A stretch of DNA of 64,000 bases from contig JAGASS010000033.1 in assembly GCA_017621655.1 (NCBI GenBank), positions 124,001-188,000 of the forward strand, given 5' to 3'. Below are positions 8,678-16,128 of the stretch, piece after piece; the first letter of the stretch is position 1, and each line of letters begins with the position of its first letter. The notes under the pieces are model-generated. The model was not told the DNA's origin. It saw only the letters and a list, made by a program, of their open reading frames with translations, and ran no database searches. This DNA is from Clostridia bacterium (GTDB lineage: Bacteria > Bacillota > Clostridia > Oscillospirales > CAG-272). Made by a program: the position numbers and the translations under genes.

Positions 8678-9619
8678 TTAATAATGCGTCTTCTTCTTGC
8701 TTACGTAGAGGTTAATCATCGTAACAATGAAGATAATTCCGAATAGAATAAGTGCCGCGGCACTTGCAGTTCCCTGCTGGCTTTCAATAGCATTGTAAAT
8801 AAATCCGACCATCGTATTCAAGCTTCCGTCAGCACCCGTCGGTCCCATTTTTTCGCCGAATATACCGACGATGCTCGAATATTCCTTGAATCCGCCGATA
8901 AAGCCCGTAATAACGACGTACGCTATCATCGGGGAAAGAAGCGGAACGGTGATCTTTGTGAACACACGGAAGCGGCTCGTGCCGTCAACCTTTGCGGCAT
9001 CGTAATACTGCTTGTTTACGCTCTGAAGTCCGCCGAGAAGAATGAGTATCTTAAAGGGGAGAGCGTTCCATACGATATATATCGTCATAACCGTGATGTT
9101 TGCCCAGTATGACGATCCGGCGTTTATCCAGTTTACGGGATCTCCGCCGAAGAACTCAATAACGTTGTTGATTATTCCTGCCGTTGTGATCAGCTCGTTT
9201 TCGTTACCGATGTTGTTTCCGACTATATTGAACATAGCCGCGAAAACCATACCGATAGCGATAGAGTTTGTTACGTAAGGAAGGAAGTATATTGTCTGAA
9301 GGAATCTCGAAAGGGGCTTGATCGAGTTAAGACAAACCGCGATAACGAGCGCGAGGATCGTCGACAGCGGCACCGTCAGAACACAAAGAATCATCGTATT
9401 CTTAAGACAGGTTATAAAGTTGTCGTATTCGATTACTCTTTCGAAGTTACCGAAGCCGTATTCAAACTCGTGACCGGCAACGGCAAGAGACTGATTGTAT
9501 CCCTCCTGGACCGACATATGAAGTGTGTTTATGATCGGCCAGACGGTAAATATCAGAAGAAGTATGATAGCGGGGGCAAGATACAGCCACGCTTTCCACC
9601 TATGTTTACTTTCTACCAT
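8678..9619 (-). CDS. Carbohydrate-type ABC transporter permease (MalF-like)
   Basis: 313 residues with six predicted transmembrane helices. It has the first-helix LYLAPAIILLLIFTVWPIIN typical of the family and the EAA loop YYDAAKVDGTSRFRVFTKIT near residue 220. It pairs with the adjacent MalG-like permease. The start ATG is 11 bases from the stop of the ATPase gene, consistent with one transcript. Nothing in the sequence fixes the substrate. Confidence 0.93.
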   Translation of the reverse strand: MVESKHRWKAWLYLAPAIILLLIFTVWPIINTLHMSVQEGYNQSLAVAGHEFEYGFGNFERVIEYDNFITCLKNTMILCVLTVPLSTILALVIAVCLNSIKPLSRFLQTIYFLPYVTNSIAIGMVFAAMFNIVGNNIGNENELITTAGIINNVIEFFGGDPVNWINAGSSYWANITVMTIYIVWNALPFKILILLGGLQSVNKQYYDAAKVDGTSRFRVFTKITVPLLSPMIAYVVITGFIGGFKEYSSIVGIFGEKMGPTGADGSLNTMVGFIYNAIESQQGTASAAALILFGIIFIVTMINLYVSKKKTHY

Positions 9620-9630
9620 ATCACGTCACC

Positions 9631-10722
9631 TCAGAAGTAGATACGGCTCTCGTCTTCTTTGGAGAAGAGGAATACCTTATGGCTCTTGAGGGAGAAGGTA
9701 ACGGTCTCGCCCATTTCGATCTTGTTATCGGAATTTACGATAGAACGGATAACGGGATTGAGCGATGCTTCGTTCGTCGAAACGACGGAAACGTCACGTC
9801 CCATAATCTCAACGTTCTGAAGGTTACATACGAAGGTTCCGTTCGGGTCGATATTAAAGCCCTCGGGACGGATACCGACGGTAACGGGCTGGTCGCTGAC
9901 GCCGGGAACGTCAAGCACTGCCGCATCACCTATATAAAGCTTTTCGCCTTCTACTCTACCGTCGAATACGTTGATCGGAGGAGTTCCGAGGAACTTTGCA
10001 ACGAAGAGGTTTGTAGGATCGTCATAAACGTCCTGAGGTGCGCCGATCTGCTGAACAACGCCGAGCTTCATAACTACGATAAGGTCGGAAATGGACATTG
10101 CCTCTTCCTGGTCGTGCGTTACGAAGATCGTAGTAATACCGGTCTCCTTCTGGATACGGCGGATCTCTTCACGGGTCTGAAGACGGAGGCGCGCGTCAAG
10201 GTTTGAAAGCGGCTCGTCGAGAAGAAGAACCTTAGGCATCTTTACGAGCGCACGCGCGATAGCAACTCTCTGCTGCTGACCGCCCGAAAGCTCGCTCGGC
10301 TTACGGTCCATAAGATTGTCGATCTGAACGAGCTTTGCTGCCGTGTAGGCACGCTCGATCATAACATCCTTGGGAAGCTTGTCCTTGCCCTTCAGGTTCT
10401 GAAGGGGGAAGAGGATATTCTGCTTAACAGTCATATGGGGATAAAGTGCGTAGTTCTGGAACACGAGGCCGACACCGCGGTTTTCTGCCGAAAGTCCGGT
10501 TACGTCGTCGTCTCCAAAGAAGATCTTACCGCCGGACGGCTTCTGAAGTCCGCTGATCATGTAAAGAGTGGTACTCTTACCGCAGCCGGACGGTCCGAGA
10601 AGTCCAATAAGCTTTCCGTCGGGGATCTCAAATGTGAAGTCGCTTACAGCAACTACCTCGTCCTTGACCTTCTTGTTTCTGCTGGGGAAGATCTTGGTCA
10701 GATTTTGCAAAACAATTTTCAT
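9631..10722 (-). CDS. ABC transporter ATP-binding protein, MalK/UgpC/MsmX type
   Basis: 363 residues. Walker A GPSGCGKST near 40-48, Q-loop VFQNYALYPHMT, signature LSGGQQQRVAIARAL, Walker B VLLLDEPLSNLD and the switch histidine in IFVTHDQEEAMS are all intact. The last 120 residues form the MalK-type regulatory OB (TOBE) domain (VTVGIRPEGFNI). This class energises CUT1 importers. Many Firmicutes share one distant MsmX ATPase between several sugar transporters, so a dedicated ATPase gene inside this operon suggests a self-contained system. Confidence 0.95.
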   Translation of the reverse strand: MKIVLQNLTKIFPSRNKKVKDEVVAVSDFTFEIPDGKLIGLLGPSGCGKSTTLYMISGLQKPSGGKIFFGDDDVTGLSAENRGVGLVFQNYALYPHMTVKQNILFPLQNLKGKDKLPKDVMIERAYTAAKLVQIDNLMDRKPSELSGGQQQRVAIARALVKMPKVLLLDEPLSNLDARLRLQTREEIRRIQKETGITTIFVTHDQEEAMSISDLIVVMKLGVVQQIGAPQDVYDDPTNLFVAKFLGTPPINVFDGRVEGEKLYIGDAAVLDVPGVSDQPVTVGIRPEGFNIDPNGTFVCNLQNVEIMGRDVSVVSTNEASLNPVIRSIVNSDNKIEMGETVTFSLKSHKVFLFSKEDESRIYF

Positions 10723-10769
10723 ACCGTTTCGCCTTTCTTCTTTTTATATTCTTATTTTTTTGAACCGAT

Positions 10770-11519
10770 TTAATACGCGGCTTTATCCGCATTTTCCGCC
10801 TGAAGCTTATTTTTATATGCAACAAGCTCCTCGTGTGTATCGAATATCATCTGACTCGCCATATCGACCGTTACCGTCTGAGCGAGCTTATCGTGTATCG
10901 GCGTATGCGCTTTTGTGAACAGCACCAAAACGATCTGAGCGAAGATAATACCGACTACGATCACGATTCCCGCCAAGCCCAATATTCCGAAGAAGAGCAT
11001 TATGACAGCAAGAACCGGAAGCATCGTTTCAACGGTGAATTTTCCGAGGATCGAACGCGCGAACATCAAAACGCCGTTCACCCTCACTCCGTCCACGCGC
11101 ATTACGGCAATTCCGAATATCTTTTTGCCGAGCGTCTGACCGTTCTTGAAGAGAAGCGGAACGAAGAACTCGAGTATAAGAAACGCAAGAAGCGTCGGGA
11201 ACGTTACGATTATAAGCGAAAGATTAAACATCATCTGAACGGCGCGCATCACTTCTTTATCCTTGTTGTACTCATCCTTCGCGGCCTTGTATTGTTCCTT
11301 TTCCTCATCTGTCAGCTTGTCAAACTGAGTTGATTCGTCGAAGCCGTACTTTTCGTAGTAATACTCGCGTCGGTCGTTAAGCTTTTTTTCGTAACTGTCA
11401 TAATCGAGAGCCGCCGAAGCTCCCCACATGAGTCCGACTGCGAGCGTTACGAGAAGAATGAAGTCGAATATGGCAGCCGAAATACGTTTTAACATATTCG
11501 CTCTTTGCAGATCGAGCAT
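10770..11519 (-). CDS. RDD-family membrane protein
   Basis: 249 residues. ANMLKRISAAIFDFILL at the N-terminus matches the start of RDD domains (conserved Arg and Asp in the first helix), and QTLGKKIFGIAVMRVDG is the conserved segment before the last helices. A charged loop of about 60 residues (YDSYEKKLND ... KDKEVM) separates helices one and two. RDD proteins are small polytopic membrane proteins of uncertain role; some affect ion or solute transport. It is the first gene of the ABC/nuclease operon, behind a good promoter. Confidence 0.8.
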   Translation of the reverse strand: MLDLQRANMLKRISAAIFDFILLVTLAVGLMWGASAALDYDSYEKKLNDRREYYYEKYGFDESTQFDKLTDEEKEQYKAAKDEYNKDKEVMRAVQMMFNLSLIIVTFPTLLAFLILEFFVPLLFKNGQTLGKKIFGIAVMRVDGVRVNGVLMFARSILGKFTVETMLPVLAVIMLFFGILGLAGIVIVVGIIFAQIVLVLFTKAHTPIHDKLAQTVTVDMASQMIFDTHEELVAYKNKLQAENADKAAY

Positions 11520-11573
11520 ATTTTTCCTCCTTCATCTCATTTGGGCATAACTATCACGTTGATTTACCTATGT

Positions 11574-11603
11574 ATTATAACACAGGTAAGACCTAATAAT
11601 CAA
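11574..11603 (-). promoter_or_regulatory. Promoter for the RDD-ABC-nuclease operon
   Basis: On the minus strand, TTGATT at 11603-11598 and TATAAT at 11579-11574 are separated by 18 bases, about 55 bases upstream of the RDD start. Confidence 0.65.
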
Positions 11604-11652
11604 CAGTTTTTTGACAAAATTATCGATTTTTGGGGAAAAATATTTTTAAATA

Positions 11653-13356
11653 TCATTTTCTGTAGAACGCGTTGCCGCCGATAAACTCACGAACCAGACT
11701 TGTAGGCGGTATTTCATCGTCCACCGATGCCGGGTGAACGAAGTTTAGCACCTTTACTATCGATCTTACCTCGTCATAGTATTCGTCCTCGGGTCCGATC
11801 GAAATAAGAAGCGGGAAAATATGCTTGCAAAGGACAGCAAGCTCATATAGCGTCGAGCTGTTGAATATGACGTCCGCCTTTTCCTGGAACGGGAATATCC
11901 ACTTCTCTTCCCCGCGCCTTACCGACTGCCACATCGAAAGAGTTTTACTTACCGACGAGCCGCGCGTTTCGTAGTCGCGTACTATTCTGCGGAGCAGACG
12001 CAGATAGCTGCTTGCGATTCTGTTATGGTCGTCGAGGTTAAGCGGCAAGAACGGGCAAACGAAAAGCTTGAAGACAGCTTCCTCGGGGAGTCCCTCGGGA
12101 AGCATTGCGGGATTGAGCGCGTGAAGTCCCTCGACTATTATTACCGAGGTATCGCCCAGCTTCATAAAATGTCCGTTATATTCTCTTTTTCCCGTCTTGA
12201 AGTTGAAGGTCGGTATTTCGACTTCCTCTCCTCGCAGGAGTGCGGAAAGATGCTCACCGAAGAGCTTTGTGTCGATAGTGTTTATGTGCTCAAGGTCGAC
12301 CTCGCCGTTAGGACCTGTGGGGATCTTGTCGCGGTCAATATAGTAGTCGTCCAAACTCATCAGTATCGGCTTTCTGCCGTGAACGCGAAGCTGTGTAGCC
12401 AGACGATTAGCGGACGTCGTCTTTCCCGACGAGGACGGGCCTGCAAGCATTACCGCCTTGCTTCCTCTCGTACATATCATATCCGCAATTGCCGAAAAGC
12501 GTTTTTCGTGCAATGCTTCGTTTACTCTGATAAGCTCTCTGATCTTGCCCGAATCAACCAACTCATTAAGGTCGGCAACAGTCTCACATTCCATCAGCTC
12601 GCCCCATTTTTTGCCCTCGATGTAGACGTTAAAGGAGTTAGGCATTTCACGGTATTCCGCGACCTCGTCAGCACTTTTTCTGCCCGGGAAGATAAAGACG
12701 AAGCCGTCGGGGGCCGGGATTATATCCCATACGCGCAAAAAGCCCGTCGAGGGCGCCATTTCGCCGTAATAGTAATCGGAAAAGTCCTCGTATTCATATA
12801 CGTCAAGAGTCGGGACGGGACGGTAAGAAAAGAGACGGGCTTTATCGTCCTGACCTTCCTCCGCATAGTGCCTGATAGCATCCGCCGTGCTTATACGGCG
12901 GCGTCGAAGCGGAATATCCATATCGACTATTTCGTGAACTCTCTTTTCGAGCACGTCGGCATCAAATTCGGGCGCGTTCAGTATCTCGATATACAGTCCG
13001 TCGCCGACCGTGCAGTGCATTCTCGCCTTTGCTTTCGGCCAAAGCTGACGAAGCGCAAGGAAAATAACGAACTGCGCAGTGCGGAAATACACGTCGTAGC
13101 CGGCAGGATCGGTATAGCGTAAAAGCTTAATTTTTCCGCCCGATGCTTCCATCGCCTTGCGCTTGGTCTCGCCTATCTGACCGATGTCCTTGCTACGCAA
13201 GGGCACGTAATTCAGCGTGAATACCTCACCTGCGATCTTCGCAGCGATAGGATCGTTTGAAAGCTTTCCGTTCATTAAGCCGAGGCGCTTTACTATGTTA
13301 AGCAGCGACTCGTCAGGCATTACTTCTACTTCTCGTCCTTCAATGTATAATTTCAT
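11653..13356 (-). CDS. TGS-domain nucleoside (uridine-like) kinase
   Basis: 567 residues. Residues 1-60 resemble a TGS domain (MKLYIEGREVEVMPDESLLN). About 60-200 resemble the second additional domain of threonyl-tRNA synthetase (KARMHCTVGDGLYIEI). From about residue 290 comes a P-loop kinase with Walker A AGPSSSGKTT and the uridine kinase/phosphoribulokinase pattern LMSLDDYYID. Such proteins phosphorylate nucleosides or related sugars. The ATG at 13356 was preferred to a TTG at 13362 because GGAG lies 8 bases before it. It lies 17 bases after the YgjV-like gene, so it should fall under the same guanine-class riboswitch. Confidence 0.85.
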   Translation of the reverse strand: MKLYIEGREVEVMPDESLLNIVKRLGLMNGKLSNDPIAAKIAGEVFTLNYVPLRSKDIGQIGETKRKAMEASGGKIKLLRYTDPAGYDVYFRTAQFVIFLALRQLWPKAKARMHCTVGDGLYIEILNAPEFDADVLEKRVHEIVDMDIPLRRRRISTADAIRHYAEEGQDDKARLFSYRPVPTLDVYEYEDFSDYYYGEMAPSTGFLRVWDIIPAPDGFVFIFPGRKSADEVAEYREMPNSFNVYIEGKKWGELMECETVADLNELVDSGKIRELIRVNEALHEKRFSAIADMICTRGSKAVMLAGPSSSGKTTSANRLATQLRVHGRKPILMSLDDYYIDRDKIPTGPNGEVDLEHINTIDTKLFGEHLSALLRGEEVEIPTFNFKTGKREYNGHFMKLGDTSVIIVEGLHALNPAMLPEGLPEEAVFKLFVCPFLPLNLDDHNRIASSYLRLLRRIVRDYETRGSSVSKTLSMWQSVRRGEEKWIFPFQEKADVIFNSSTLYELAVLCKHIFPLLISIGPEDEYYDEVRSIVKVLNFVHPASVDDEIPPTSLVREFIGGNAFYRK

Positions 13357-13373
13357 GATCAATTCTCCAATCG

Positions 13374-13919
13374 TTAAATGCTTATTTTGTACGGCATGAG
13401 TATTTCGCTTCCCTCTGAAATGCCGCCGTTATTCTTAAGCTCGGTCATGAAGCGCATTACGACCTCGCCGTATTTATATCCGGGAGCAGAGTATCCGAAG
13501 CTTATTCGGAGATCCCCATTCTCTTCACCGCCGACAAATATCCCTACCGGCTCTTTTCCGGAATATACCATATATATTTTTGACCCGTTCCCAATATTCA
13601 AAACAAGATCGGGAAAGCGTTTTTTTATATCCTCGCAGTTTTTTTCCAAAAAGGCGTTAATGACTTCGTCATTTACATCCTTGGAAATAACGTTAAACTG
13701 CTTCTTTTTTATTCCTTCCATTACGAGATGTATAAGGTTTATCACGATCAGCCCCAGATTCAGCAGCACTACAGGCATCGCATCGGACAAATACGAATAC
13801 GCCGCACTGATGACCGAGCCGCATATATTAAAAATGCGAAGCATTGACAGCTTCGTCATCATCATTGATAAGAGCACGAGCGCTGTCCCTATATAACCGA
13901 AGATTTCAAGATATATCAT
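13374..13919 (-). CDS. YgjV-family membrane protein with soluble C-terminal domain
   Basis: 181 residues. The first about 75 residues are three hydrophobic helices (IYLEIFGYIGTALVLLS, LRIFNICGSVISAAY, PVVLLNLGLIVINLI) in the spacing of YgjV-type, PQ-loop-like small membrane proteins. The rest is soluble, and the segment EPVGIFVGGEE ... ISFGYSAPGYKYGEVV resembles a shortened GNAT acetyltransferase core. The start has AGGAGA seven bases upstream. It is the first gene behind a guanine-class riboswitch and is followed by a nucleoside kinase, so a purine-related role is suggested; transport or efflux of a purine is one possibility, not shown. Confidence 0.7.
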   Translation of the reverse strand: MIYLEIFGYIGTALVLLSMMMTKLSMLRIFNICGSVISAAYSYLSDAMPVVLLNLGLIVINLIHLVMEGIKKKQFNVISKDVNDEVINAFLEKNCEDIKKRFPDLVLNIGNGSKIYMVYSGKEPVGIFVGGEENGDLRISFGYSAPGYKYGEVVMRFMTELKNNGGISEGSEILMPYKISI

Positions 13920-13940
13920 TATTATTCTCTCCTAATGCAT

Positions 13941-13975
13941 AAAAAATAGCCGACTATCGGTAACCGGTAGTCGAC
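13941..13975 (-). terminator. Riboswitch expression-platform terminator
   Basis: Minus-strand stem GTCGACTACCGG / CCGATAGTCGGC with loop TTA, one mismatch and one G-U pair, followed by TATTTTTT. The 5' arm includes the aptamer's GACTACC, so this hairpin and the folded aptamer exclude each other. It ends 21 bases before the YgjV-like start codon. Confidence 0.85.
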
Positions 13976-14030
13976 CATTATCGGTGGATCGTAGAAACGC
14001 CTGCCCATATCGCAGGCATATACCAAATAT
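13964..14030 (-). promoter_or_regulatory. Guanine-class purine riboswitch aptamer
   Basis: Read on the minus strand it has every purine-aptamer hallmark. P2 is GCCTGC / GCAGGC around loop GATATGG. J2/3 is GTTTCTAC. P3 is CGATCCA / TGGTCG with one bulged T around loop CCGATAA, and the closing J3/1 is GAC followed by TACC of P1. The specificity base in GAC is C, which in this class selects guanine or hypoxanthine rather than adenine. P1 is short (about TTGGTA with TACCGG, including two G-U pairs). It lies between a strong promoter and the YgjV/nucleoside kinase genes. Confidence 0.88.
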
Positions 14031-14059
14031 TGCGGTGAGCTTACTTCGCCTACCGATTA

Positions 14060-14088
14060 ATTTTAGCATGTTTAAGCTGAAATGTCAA
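14060..14088 (-). promoter_or_regulatory. Promoter upstream of the guanine riboswitch
   Basis: Minus strand TTGACA (14088-14083), 17-base spacer, TAAAAT (14065-14060). Transcription would start near 14053, about 20 bases before the aptamer, so the riboswitch unit is independent of the purine permease upstream. Confidence 0.8.
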
Positions 14089-14163
14089 TACTTTTCAAAA
14101 AACGCTTATTAATTTTCATCAGAATGCACAAAATTCAGCGCCGTTTTTTTACTATTGGGATAA

Positions 14164-14199
14164 GCAAAAAACGGACCCGTGATCGGGTCCGTTTTCGGT
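14164..14199 (-). terminator. Terminator after the purine permease
   Basis: ACGGACCCG / CGGGTCCGT stem with a four-base loop and a run of T on the minus strand, within 20 bases of the permease stop. Confidence 0.88.
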
Positions 14200-14206
14200 T
14201 TTATAT

Positions 14207-15712
14207 TTACTTTGTCGGAACGAAGAAGTATATAAGGAACAGGATCGAAACAACGATAGCTACGACAGAGAAATCTCTCTTCGGCTTCTCGGTCTTCTTT
14301 ACCGCGCTCTTTATCAGATCGATCACATAAGAGATTATAGACATAGCGGTATAGGAAACGAGACCTACGCCGATACCCTTTGTTATCGAGTAGGAAAGAA
14401 CCATTACCGAGATGGTAAGGAATGCCGAGGTTGCACCTATTGCGTTGCTGAAATCTATAGACTTAGCGTTGTTCTTCATCATAAGAACGCCGACGTAGAT
14501 AAGCGCCGATGCGGCAGCAGCCGAGGGGATGACTGCGAAAAGAGGAAGCGCGAACATCGCGATGAAGAACATACAAGCGGTCGTAAATGCCGTAAGACCT
14601 GTTCTTCCGCCTGCCGATACACCCGAGCCGGATTCAACGAAGGTAGTAACGGTAGACGTACCGATCATTGCGCCCGAGCAGGTCGCGATCGCGTCAGACA
14701 TCATTATTTTTCCGTAGTTATGCGGCTTATTATTTTCGTCGGAAAGAACTCTGTTTCCGCCGCAGCAGCCAACGATCGTGCCCATAGTATCGAACATATC
14801 GATCATACACATGGTGATGATTATCATTATTATGGTAAATACCGAGATTCCCTCGGGAATAACGCCATCCTTGAACACGCTCGTAAACGAGCCGAATACA
14901 GTGTTATCGCCCGTGAAGAAGTTCTCAAAGTTTTCCCAGAATTTCCAGGAGATACCGGGGGTCGTACCCTTAAGGATTCCGAGGTCGGTTACACCAAACG
15001 GGATGCCGACGACGGTTGCACCAAGCAGACCGATAATGACCGATCCCTTGACCTTGAGCTTATCGAGAATTGCGATGATAAAAAGTCCGATCAACGCAAC
15101 CGCCGCGGTTTTCGCCGCATACGATTCGGGATTTCCGTCGTTAACGACCTGCTTACCCCAATTCGTGAAGTCGACAAAGCCGACCTGCGTAAAGTCGTTC
15201 TGGACTATTATTCCTGCATTCTGGAAACCAATGTATGCGATAAAGAGACCGATACCGACCGAGATAGCGCTTCTTACCGGAAGCGGCATTCCGTCAAATG
15301 CAAGCTCGCGGAAGGTCTTTCCCTTGATCTTGATAAGGGAGAGAAGGAGGAAAAGAATACCCGAAATAAGGACGAGGAAGAACGCCTGTCCGGGGGTAAA
15401 CTTAGCGGCATATCCTGCCCATCCGCCTATAAGTCCACCTGCCATGGAGTTCAGTCCCATGCCCGACGCCTGTGCAAGCGGCATCTTTGCAAGGAATGCC
15501 ATAAGCAGAGTTCCTATGACTGCACCGAGCGCCGTTGCAATAAACGCAGACGCCCAATAGGGGCTTGCGGTACTACCGAAGATCTGATTAGGGTTGACTG
15601 TCAGAATATACGACATCGCAAGGAATGTAACTATACCTGCAATTATCTCTGTTCTGACGTTCGTTTGCTTCTTTACGGGATCGTATCCCAAAAGCTTTGC
15701 GAATTTTTTCAT
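14207..15712 (-). CDS. NCS2 (AzgA/PbuG-type) guanine/hypoxanthine permease
   Basis: 501 residues, polytopic. GYDPVKKQTNVRTEIIAGIVTF at the N-terminus (shown in part), AMSYILTVNPNQIFG, ASGMGLNSM and the late ESGSGVSAGGRTGLTAF motif place it in the AzgA branch of the xanthine/uracil permease superfamily, which imports hypoxanthine, guanine or adenine by proton symport. The ATG at 15712 has AGGAGG six bases upstream; an in-frame start 27 bases earlier lacks this support. It has its own promoter and terminator. No purine riboswitch lies upstream, although one follows for the next unit. Confidence 0.92.
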   Translation of the reverse strand: MKKFAKLLGYDPVKKQTNVRTEIIAGIVTFLAMSYILTVNPNQIFGSTASPYWASAFIATALGAVIGTLLMAFLAKMPLAQASGMGLNSMAGGLIGGWAGYAAKFTPGQAFFLVLISGILFLLLSLIKIKGKTFRELAFDGMPLPVRSAISVGIGLFIAYIGFQNAGIIVQNDFTQVGFVDFTNWGKQVVNDGNPESYAAKTAAVALIGLFIIAILDKLKVKGSVIIGLLGATVVGIPFGVTDLGILKGTTPGISWKFWENFENFFTGDNTVFGSFTSVFKDGVIPEGISVFTIIMIIITMCMIDMFDTMGTIVGCCGGNRVLSDENNKPHNYGKIMMSDAIATCSGAMIGTSTVTTFVESGSGVSAGGRTGLTAFTTACMFFIAMFALPLFAVIPSAAAASALIYVGVLMMKNNAKSIDFSNAIGATSAFLTISVMVLSYSITKGIGVGLVSYTAMSIISYVIDLIKSAVKKTEKPKRDFSVVAIVVSILFLIYFFVPTK

Positions 15713-15759
15713 TTGTTTCCTCCTTTGCTCAAAGAGCAATAAATTAAGATACTGTTAAT

Positions 15760-15788
15760 AATATACACTAAAATGTGAATAAAGTCAA
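15760..15788 (-). promoter_or_regulatory. Promoter for the purine permease
   Basis: Minus strand TTGACT, 17-base spacer, TATATT. The leader that follows holds a perfect small palindrome TTGCTC-TTT-GAGCAA at 15725-15739, just before the ribosome binding site. Confidence 0.65.
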
Positions 15789-15811
15789 TAAAAGTCGAAA
15801 AATATCAAACA

Positions 15812-15844
15812 AAAAAAGAGAATGGATCGCATTCTCTTTTTTGT
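15812..15844 (-). terminator. Terminator of a miniature transcription unit
   Basis: AAAAAGAGAATG / CATTCTCTTTTTT inverted repeat with loop GATCG, placed 15 bases after the end of the small frame at 15856. It shields the purine permease promoter from upstream transcription. Confidence 0.85.
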
Positions 15845-15855
15845 TATTAGGATTA

Positions 15856-15979
15856 TTATAAACGCTTTGCTATCTCGCGGTTTACCTCCTCGCGGAAGGA
15901 GGTCATTTGCTCAGGTGAATCGGGAATCGTGAAATATTTTTGTTTGCGAATCGGTAATAAAGGTTATAAGGTTTGACAT
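15856..15979 (-). pseudogene. Small ORF broken by one extra A (or frameshifting small gene)
   Basis: Read on the minus strand, an ATG at 15979 follows GGGGAAATTAAA and opens MSNLITFITDSQTK. Frame zero stops after 22 codons (15911), but dropping one A from the five-A run at 15937-15941 continues into YFTIPDSPEQMTSFREEVNR and EIAKRL, ending at 15856, for about 40 residues. The unit has a promoter at 16022-16050 and a terminator right after it. It may be a decayed gene, an assembly error, a slippage-translated small protein, or a regulatory RNA. I do not recognise the product. Confidence 0.45.
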
Positions 15980-16021
15980 TTTAATTTCCCCATTAACAGC
16001 CACGTTTTTAATCTTTAGTAA

Positions 16022-16050
16022 AGTTTATCATTCCGACGGCGTGTTGTCAA
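16022..16050 (-). promoter_or_regulatory. Promoter of the miniature unit
   Basis: Minus strand TTGACA (16050-16045), 17-base spacer, TAAACT (16027-16022). Confidence 0.65.
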
Positions 16051-16062
16051 TACGATAAATAA

Positions 16063-16094
16063 TCAAAAGGTCACACGGAAATGCGACCTTTAAA
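16063..16094 (-). terminator. Terminator after the CPBP protease gene
   Basis: TTTAAAGGTC / GACCTTTTGA inverted repeat (AAAGGTC at 16066-16072 pairs with GACCTTT at 16085-16091), downstream of the minus-strand gene that ends at 16129. Confidence 0.65.
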
Positions 16095-16128
16095 TTTTTA
16101 TATTTATTTTTTGAGTCCCGACCTTAAT

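Noticed and set aside
12025-13122. 365-codon plus-strand frame over the TGS kinase
   Set aside because: Antisense to a gene with P-loop and TGS motifs.
15713-15811. Purine riboswitch before the purine permease
   Set aside because: The leader lacks the GTTTCTAC and paired loop elements; only a short TTGCTC palindrome is present.
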